NCBI RefSeq assembly: GCF_020536995.1
Contig: NC_068363.1
Location: 1,250,001 to 1,314,000, forward strand
Direction of reading: 5' to 3'
DNA from: Dreissena polymorpha
Lineage: Eukaryota > Mollusca > Bivalvia > Myida > Dreissenidae
DNA length: 64,000 bases
Shown here: positions 56,953-64,000 of the stretch, piece by piece
Layout: the number at the start of each line of letters is the position of its first letter
How positions within the stretch are numbered: the stretch's first letter is position 1
The notes under the pieces: model-generated
Told to the model about the DNA's origin: nothing
What the model saw: only the letters and a program-made list of their open reading frames with translations
Database searches by the model: none
Program-made: the position numbers and the translations under genes

Positions 56953-59900
56953 TCAATCAAGGCCTGTCAGCATTTCTTTGAGATGACGGAGTGCAGCTCT
57001 CATCTTCCTCTCTACGTCTGCCACCGGCCGGTCAAACTTCTTTGCAACCATCTCTGTAATGATGTATTGAATGATATATGCTGCTTTGTTTTCTTTTTAA
57101 TTACTCTTAAAAAAAATGTTTGATATTCTGCATTCACAAATACCTATTTAATGGTTTAAGGTTATTTTTGTGTTCATACAATCAGCATATTATAATAGTA
57201 ATCACATTTTGATAGCCATTAACATACCAATTATGGCCCGACACTCGGCTTTTGGGAGGCCTGGACGAGGAGTCCTATGGCGGCTGGTAGCAGCTCCCCT
57301 CATGGAGCACTCTACAAGTTGAGTCCGTGTGAAGATCGCCCTCATGGCCCTCATTAAGGCTTTGGCCTCCCTGTTCTCGTTATGTATCGAGGCCTTAATT
57401 GCGTCCTGAAATCAATCATAAACTCAATCATAAAAACATTATAAGTTATGCTCTACAATCAAACTGTGCTGATCATGTTCAAGTACATTAGCATTTATAA
57501 TGAATAAAATAGTACTTTCCAGAAATAAAAAAAGAACCACCAACTTGTCACAAAATATGCTCCTATGTGGAACATTCATCAAGTTAAATGACTAGTTAGA
57601 CAGTGGACATCATTCTCCTACTTGCCAACAACCTAGTGCAAGTATTCCCATAATACTGGTTTGACTTGTTTATAAAAGGCATATTCTAAAAATGAATTTT
57701 GAATCATAATTGGTTTATTAAATTTATGTTTTAATTTGTAATGTATTATTTTATTTGTTTTGAAACTCACAATAGTTGACAGGTTAACTGGCACTTGTGG
57801 TAAGGGGGGGATGACAGGGTATTGTTGTATGGTGTAACCCCGTGTTGTTGGCTCCCTGTTTCCTGTCCTCTATCCAAGGTTCTCTACCTGCAATGACATT
57901 ACATAAATACTTTTTGGGGAAAATTTTTTTTTTTGAAAAATGCTGAATAAGACATAATTTTGCATGCCAACTGTGCAGGTTTTACTAATCTTAAGCCGAC
58001 CATATCTAATTCACAATAAAGAGCTGTGGAACAGAAATATTGGCAAACACCTGCAATGTGTGGTAACTTTTTTGTTAATTTTATTAAATATGAAAAACCA
58101 TTTGCTTGGTTGTAAATGTTTTTAATTTACAAATGGTACAAGTACATAATTGGTGTCATAAATATACAGAAAGGCCATTAAGTGTAAAACTTCCGGTGTC
58201 TTTAGAGACATCGTAATTTTAACAAATGAAGCATACAAGAGTTGAAGTAAGTAATCAAAATAACATCTTTAATCTATGGATATATCACCTTTAAAGCAAT
58301 GTTCACTGAAAAATAGAAATAATGTGTTCGAGCAAAGCAAACATTTATTCTATCACAGCAAGGGTTACCTTAAGAAAAAGATCGTAGATCGTTGCCTCCA
58401 ATCTTCTCACATTTTCACAACATGAATGGCATGTCTGAACGGCAGCCTGATAGATTGACTCATCAGTCTGAAATGAAATATTCAAATCATTATAACCACT
58501 CATTAAAAATCAGTATAATCAATCATTCAATATGTTTATCATACCATTACAACATAGCTCAATATTCATCATCAAAATCTTTAATATCGGTATATTTTAC
58601 ATTCCTGAAAATTTTCCTCTTCCATGCTGCTTAGCACTTCCAGGTAGCTTACATGTTGTGGCATCCCTGTAAAACCCGTCTTGATTGGAGTCGAAGAGTG
58701 GACTGGCTGAATCTGGGTTGGAGGCAGTAGAAACTGGGTCTGGGCTGCTGGCAGTTGTACCAGGGTCTGGGCTGCTGGCAGTTGAACCTGGGTCTGGACT
58801 GCTGGCAGTTGAACCTGGGTCTGGGCTGGAGGCAGTTGAACCTGTGTCTGGGCTGGAGGCAGTTAAACCTGGGTCTGGGCTGGAGTTAGATGAACCTGGG
58901 TCTGGGCTGGAGGCAGATGAACCTGTGTCTGGGCTGGAGGCAGATGAACTTGGGTCTGGGCTGGAGGCAGTTGAACCTGTGTCTTGGCTGGAGGCAGATG
59001 AACCTGGATCTGGGCTGGAGGCAGTTGAACTTGGGTCTGGGCTGGAGGCAGTTGAACCTGGGTCTGGGCTGGAGGCAGATGAACCTGGGTCTGGGCTGCT
59101 GGTAGTTGAATCATGGTCTGATCTGAAGGCAGATGAACCTGGGTCTGGGCTGGAGGCAGTTGAACCTGGATCTGGGCTGGAGGCAGATGAACCTGGGTCT
59201 GATCTGAAGGCACTTGAACCTGGGTCTGATCTGAAGGCAGTTGAACCTGGGTCTGGGCTGGAGGCAGAGGAACCAAAGTCTGTGTTGGCTGTGTTGCAAC
59301 TGACCAAGCTGACTTTCTTCTTACTATAATTTTCCTTGCCTGCTCATCTGAAACAATTTATAAGTTTGTAAAGAAATAAGTGTACTAAAATTTTAATGAA
59401 ATGCTATAACTCCTAACCGAGGGTAAATTAAATTGTATCTGACACATTTGCTAATGAACATTAAAAACTAGGAATGTACAGATACCAGAGTTAGCAAAAC
59501 AAATAATGTGCAGTGACTATTTTTTAACATAATTCAACGCTTATGTGTACACTTCCTTAATCCATTCGCATGTGAAGGAGCGATACGCCTTGCCTTCTTT
59601 GTGCTTGTTCACTACCCATTTAATCAAATCCTTTGGTTGGTTTGTATGTAAATACTCTGAAATGTCATCTATATACAGTGATGGCCACTTAGTCATTCCA
59701 ACTTTTTCCGACAACAAACCCTTGCTAACAGTCATAGGGTCTTCAATTATTTCCCTGTCTATGTTCACTTTGGCTTTGTATTCTGCAAGAAGCTGCATTT
59801 GCTGTTGCTCTGCCCCTAAATTACCGAAATGTTTTCTTTCCATGCAATGAAGGCCCTGAAAAATATATAATAAAGACATTTTTAGCTCAACTATTTTTTG

Positions 59901-62268
59901 AAAAAAAAATATGAGCTATTGTCATCACCTTGGCGTCGGCGTTGGCGTCGGCGTCCGGTTTAGTTTTGGGTTTAGGTCCACTTTTCTCAGAAAGTATCAA
60001 TGCTATTGCATTTAAACTTGGTACACTTACTTACTATCATGAGGGGACTGGGCAGGCAAAGTGATATAACTCTGGCATGCATTTTGACAGAATTATGTGC
60101 CCTTTTTATACTTAGAAAATTGAAAATTTTTGTTAAGTTTTGTGTTTAGGTCCATTTTATTCCTTAAGTATCAAAGCTATTGCTTTCATACTTGCAACAC
60201 TTACTAACTATCATAAGGGGACTGTGCAGGCCAAGTTATGTAACTCTGACTGGCATTTTGACAGAATTATGTGCCCTTTTTATACTTAGGTAGAAAATTT
60301 AAAATTTGGTTAAGTTTTGTGTTTAGGTCCACTTTATTCCTACAGTATCAAAGCTATTGCTTTCATACTTGCAACACTTATTAACTATCATAAGGGGACT
60401 GTGCAGGCAAAGTTATGTAACTCTGACTGGCATTTGGACGGAATTATGGGCCCTTTATACTTAGAAAATTGAAAATTCGGTTAAGTTTTGTGTTTTGGTC
60501 CACTTTACCCCTAAAGTATCATAGATATTGCTTTCATACTTGGAACACTTGCAAACTATCATAAGGGTACAGTAAAAGGACAAGTTGCATAACTCTGGTT
60601 GTCATTTTCACGGAATTATGGCCCTTTTTTGACTTAGTAACTTTGAATATATGGTTAAATTTTGTGTTTCAATCCACTTTACTTCTAAAGTATCAAGGCT
60701 ATTGCTTTCAAACTTCAAATACTTTCATGCTATCATGAGGTTACTGTACCTGGCAAGTTGAATTTTACCTTGACCTTTGAATGACCTTGACTCTCAAGGT
60801 CAAATTATTAAATTTTGCTAAAATTACCATAACTTCTTTATTTATGATTAGATTTGATTGATACTTTGTTGTCTGTTGGTCTGTTGGTTGGTTGGTCTGT
60901 TGGTTGGTTTGCGCCAACTTTAACATTTAGCAATAACTTTTGCTATGTTGAAGATAGCAACTTCATATTTGGCATGCATGTGTATCTCATTAAGCTGCAC
61001 ATTTTGAGTGGTGAAAGGTCAATGTCAAGGTCATCCTTCAAGGTCAGAGGTCAAATATATGTGGCCAAAATCGCTCATTAACCAGGTTTTCCGAAGGAAA
61101 AAACTGGTTATTAGATTGGCGAATGCGGGCGGTCTGGCTGGCGGGCGGGCGGAACAAGCTTGTCCGGGCCATCACTATGTCGTTCATTGTCATATTTTAA
61201 AATCATTTGGCACATTTGTTCACCATCATTGGACGGTGTGTCACGCGAAATAATTACATCGATGTCTCCAAGGTCAAGGTCACACTTTGAGTTCAAAGGT
61301 CAAAATTGGCAATAAATGAGCTTGTCTGGGACATAACTATGTCATTCATTGTGAGATTTTACAATTATTTGGCACATTTGTTCACCATCATGGGACGGTG
61401 TGTCACACGAAAGAATCACGTCAATATCTCCAATGTCAAGGTCACCACAACTTAAAATAGATTTATTTTGAAACAAACTTACAAAGGGGGTTAATTTTGT
61501 TTATTCATTTCAAAAGTTCAGTTTGAGTTGTCTCCCTTAATCAGATTTTTTTTTCACAATGAAAACCTGGTTTTGTGACAATTTTGTCCCTTGTTTTATG
61601 AATACTTTTGCAATATTGAAGATAGCAACTTGATATTTGGCATGCATGTGTATCTCATGGAGCTGCACATTTTGAGTGGTGAAAGGTCAAGGTCATCCTT
61701 CAAGGTCAAAGGTCATTTTTTCTAAAATAGCTGGCATGAACACATATTCCTTAATTGGCAAGCAATGACGTCTGTTAAGTTATGCGCACAAAATCTGTGT
61801 GCAAAACTGCAATTGTGTTTATGAAGGGGTGCATATGTACTCCCAGAGCCGCCATAGCAAAAATCAATAATGGGTCTAGGAGTACGTTTTTATGGACTAC
61901 TGTGTGTGTGTGTGTAGGGGGGAGAGGAGCCTCGTACATAGTCCTGGGATTTTTTGGTTATACCAATATATCGGTTAAAGAAACACTGAACATATACATT
62001 AAAACATTATTTAAATACAACAGGTTAACTCAAACATCATTGTTCTAAAGCTGAGAAGTCCCATCAGCCTTATGGCATGCACAGCCAATCTCTTTTAAAG
62101 GATTAAATACTTAATCACAAAAACAGAACTACAGGTACCTGGCAATTTGAAATTGTCAAATTTGACCTTGACAAATCGTTTGTTTGTCATCAACTCCTGT
62201 TCATTTATGAACTCATTCGCCCGTTCAATGGCATCGCAACCTTCAAACACTTTAACACGCTCCGCCAT
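56953..62268 (-). CDS. Six-exon gene with Pro/Gln repeat and BEN-like C-terminus
   Basis: Exons: 62268-62139 (MAERVKVFEGCDAIERANEF), 59347-58653, 58467-58369 (TDESIYQAAVQTCHSCCENV), 57887-57771, 57405-57228 (DAIKASIHNENREAKALMRA) and 57053-56953. Every junction has GT-AG and the phases (1,0,0,0,1) fit all five introns, which supports a real gene of about 440 codons. Exon 2 opens DEQARKIIVRRKSAW, then about twenty copies of the nonapeptide VQLPPAQTQ. The C-terminus, CRAIIEMVAKKFDRPVADVE and RKMRAALRHLKEML, resembles the end of a BEN domain; that assignment is tentative. There are two in-frame stops. TAA at 58863-58865 replaces a repeat CAA. TAG at 57870-57872 could be skipped by a downstream acceptor at 57869, keeping phase. 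It may be a pseudogene or a null allele. Confidence 0.55.
58700..59275. repeat. 27-bp coding minisatellite, about 21 units
   Basis: The unit is close to GGCAGTTGAACCTGGGTCTG plus GGCTGGA. The length is a multiple of three, so several frames on both strands stay open. Splice phases favour the minus-strand frame VQLPPAQTQ. Units differ mainly as GGCAGATGAACC versus GGCAGTTGAACC, and GGGCTGGA versus TGATCTGAA. Confidence 0.85.
59541..59856 (-). pseudogene. SWIM/YqaJ-type N-terminal exon
   Basis: After a TATATATTTTTCAG acceptor the frame reads GLHCMERKHFGNLGAEQQQM, then WPSLYIDDISEYLHTNQPKD and GKAYRSFTCEWIKEVYT before a stop. This aligns with the exon 1 segment TYPDIVNYLIFTPS, LKAWKSLEAVNQ, SGWVRDRV of gene A at 27965. 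It lies in intron 1 of the BEN-like gene, same strand, but its phase does not fit that gene. I infer a stray fragment of a transposon protein. Confidence 0.5.
59879..60868 (+). repeat. Family b tandem-core repeat, 3' replaced by family h
   Basis: Starts TTTTTAGCTCAACTATTTTT and has about five units. After AGATTTGATTGATACTTTG it runs straight into family h sequence (GTCTGTTGGTCTG) without its own 3' end. Confidence 0.85.
60869..61720 (+). repeat. Family h repeat split by family g
   Basis: Core units with GCATGTGTATCTCATTAAGC and GGTCAAGGTCATCCTTCAAG lie at 60960-61075 and 61610-61720, on either side of a complete family g copy. Both ends of the family h copy are missing. Confidence 0.75.
61079..61595 (+). 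repeat. Family g repeat, complete, nested in family h
   Basis: Starts TTAACCAGGTTTTCCGAAGG, has GGCTGGCGGGCGGGCGG and two core units with CATTTGTTCACCATCAT. It ends GAAAACCTGG, a GACAA-TT-TTGTC hairpin and CCCTTGTT. Confidence 0.85.
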
Positions 62269-64000
62269 GTTTTTTCAAAATAGCGCCGGCAATCACGCAT
62301 GGGTAACATTGATCTTGCCCATGTACAAATAACGTCTTCCATATAGACTTAATGATTTGACTAGGTGTAGGCAAATATTGTGATATCATAATTGCGTCAT
62401 CTATAAACAGTTGTAGTAATTCAAATAAAATTTATATCAAGTTATTGCCTTGTTAACAATTTAAAATAGGTATCACTAATAAGAAATAAATTCACAATGA
62501 TAGTTAGTGATATTTTAAAAATTATGTTATTACTACATGTATTACATTCAAACAACACGTATTATCTATAAAATTAGTGCATGTTCACGTACATTTAGTT
62601 CAGAGATTATTTTCACAAAGACAACAAACAAACGCGGATAATTATGAATTTGAAAGTTGTCTATAATACATTAGAACAGTTGCAAAAGCACACATCTCAT
62701 ATGCACTCACGTACCAGCGATGGTATCAAGTTCCTGTTTTGCAAGGGCAGCGTCTGAACCAGCTGGAAATTTACGAATTCTGGCACTTTCACTGCCAGAA
62801 TGTCGCTGACATGTGCACAGACACAGCTAACTGTTGCCTGTGACATGTCAGTACTACACTACGCGACCCGTGATTTTTGCCTAATTTGCGAAGTCAAGGC
62901 GGGCATTTTGCTTTTTGGGTGGAAAATCACCGCGATTTCACTTGACTCGTCACTCCGACGTCGCGCGAGAGCAAGATAATCTTCGCGCTAAATCCCCTCA
63001 ATGTTGTGGTGATTCGCTGCGATTCGCCGTGATCGCAGTGACAACGATGACTCGCCAATTCATGCATAGAATCCGAATCGTATTGATAATTTTATACATG
63101 TACAGAACGCTTCTAATGTTCACAATAATCCGATAATCCAACATCAAAAAAAATAATCTTGAACATTTATGTCGGTAAATATGTTTGAGAATTTCATTAA
63201 AACAACCATATGACTACGCCATTTTTCAGAAGTGTAAAGAGTACAGCGCATAATGTGGGACACAGCTTTCATTGGACGAGCGTATTTAAATTTAGATTGA
63301 TACAATACGATCTCATAAAAAACAGTTTATTGCGTCATACGCCTTCATGTAAAAAACGTTTTCCTCCTGGAAATTGTGCTATTAATGCATAATATTATCA
63401 AAACATTTTTTTCACACGTAAAGCGTTGTAACAAATTAATATACAATTCAAAACAAATATACCATAAGTATAAATGTTCCGTTAAATTCCCAAATGAGAA
63501 TAAAAATTTATAATCCGAACATTTATAATCCGAAACACACTTCTGATGTTTTAATGTTAACACGACGTTTACAAATGCTTTCAATATAGTCATCATGTAT
63601 ATTTCCCGACAAAAGACCGCGAAAATTATGCGGCAATGTACAAGGTCAAGGTATACGAGTGTGCAAGTATTTATTTTTTATACAAACTGCGTAGCGCAGA
63701 GAACATTGAATTCTGTTGATTTCGGTTAAATGTTTCTTTGGTATTTTTAAAACAGTTATATCGCCAACAATTTGATATTTCTTTTAAAGTCAATTCAAAT
63801 CAAACACGTCGTATCCGTATCGTTACTGATAGAAGTAAAACATAATACCTTGACTTGTATAGTTTTTTTGTTGTGAGAGACCATCTGAGTAAACGCCGAA
63901 AAATATATCCAAACTGTTATTTTTTGTCAATGTCCTTTGATCCATTATCGCACTTAATTGGCAGCGCCATCCTGTTGTTTCTGTGATTGTCACATCTTTT
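62269..64000. other. No gene recognised; upstream of the BEN-like gene
   Basis: The region just above 62268 should hold the promoter of the minus-strand gene; no clear TATA box. AT-rich beyond 63000. A possible minus-strand exon ending at a GTACGTGAG donor near 62707 is discussed among the rejected items. Confidence 0.4.

Noticed and set aside
58685-59329. Plus-strand 214-codon frame of SGLEAVEPG repeats and minus-strand SSASSPDPG frame
   Set aside because: Both are alternative frames of the 27-bp minisatellite. Splice phases at 59347 and 58653 fit only the Pro/Gln frame.
62700-62870. Possible minus-strand exon (ESARIRKFPAGSDAALAKQE) ending at a GTACGTGAG donor
   Set aside because: Good donor, but no convincing start or acceptor and no partner exon. 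The BEN-like gene has its own ATG at 62268.

Overview
This is a repeat-packed stretch of an animal nuclear genome, most likely a bivalve mollusc. A Dreissena-type mussel is my guess, from recognising several of the dispersed repeats; I could not search. Base composition is AT-rich, there are spliceosomal GT-AG introns, and almost every kilobase is mobile-element sequence. I see no bacterial genes, no CRISPR array and no complete tRNA or rRNA gene.

Layout. 0.7-9 kb: dispersed tandem-core repeats (called families a, b, e, f here). 9.4-15 kb: eroded minus-strand fragments carrying SAP, SWIM-associated, PHD, helix-hairpin-helix and YqaJ-nuclease motifs, plus a LINE 3' end. 15.8-16.7 kb: a short hAT deletion derivative with a perfect 8-bp target duplication. 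16.7-20 kb: more arrays. 20.5-25.6 kb: a 5,052-bp DNA transposon of a superfamily I cannot name, inserted in a foldback MITE with a 7-bp duplication. 26.4-39.5 kb: an old ISL2EU-like transposon interrupted by a younger, nearly intact 9,973-bp ISL2EU-like transposon. 39.7-40.3 kb: a fossil gag-like fragment. 41-51.7 kb: nested arrays, a LINE reverse-transcriptase fragment and a TTAA-ended MITE. 52.2-55.1 kb: a larger hAT copy. 56.0-56.7 kb: an array of inverted GTGCGCTTTT motifs. 57.0-62.3 kb: a six-exon minus-strand gene, the only candidate host gene, with a 27-bp coding minisatellite and a BEN-like C-terminus. 62.3-64 kb: no gene recognised.

How the parts work together. The young ISL2EU-like element has two convergent genes. 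Gene A (plus) joins an N-terminal domain, SWIM zinc finger, YqaJ/lambda-exonuclease-type nuclease and PHD finger. Gene B (minus) is a THAP, coiled-coil, HTH and DDE transposase. The element entered gene A of an older relative, and removing it with one copy of the AT duplication restores the older reading frame across the junction.

At least nine repeat families with unrelated tandem cores share one end plan: a short 5' terminal motif, its inverted copy near the 3' end, then a small hairpin, then CTTGTT or CTAGTT. This is the plan described for Helentron-type non-autonomous elements and suggests one rolling-circle machinery spreading them all. Several of their cores are rich in AGGTCA half-sites, including DR1-like and IR3-like arrangements.
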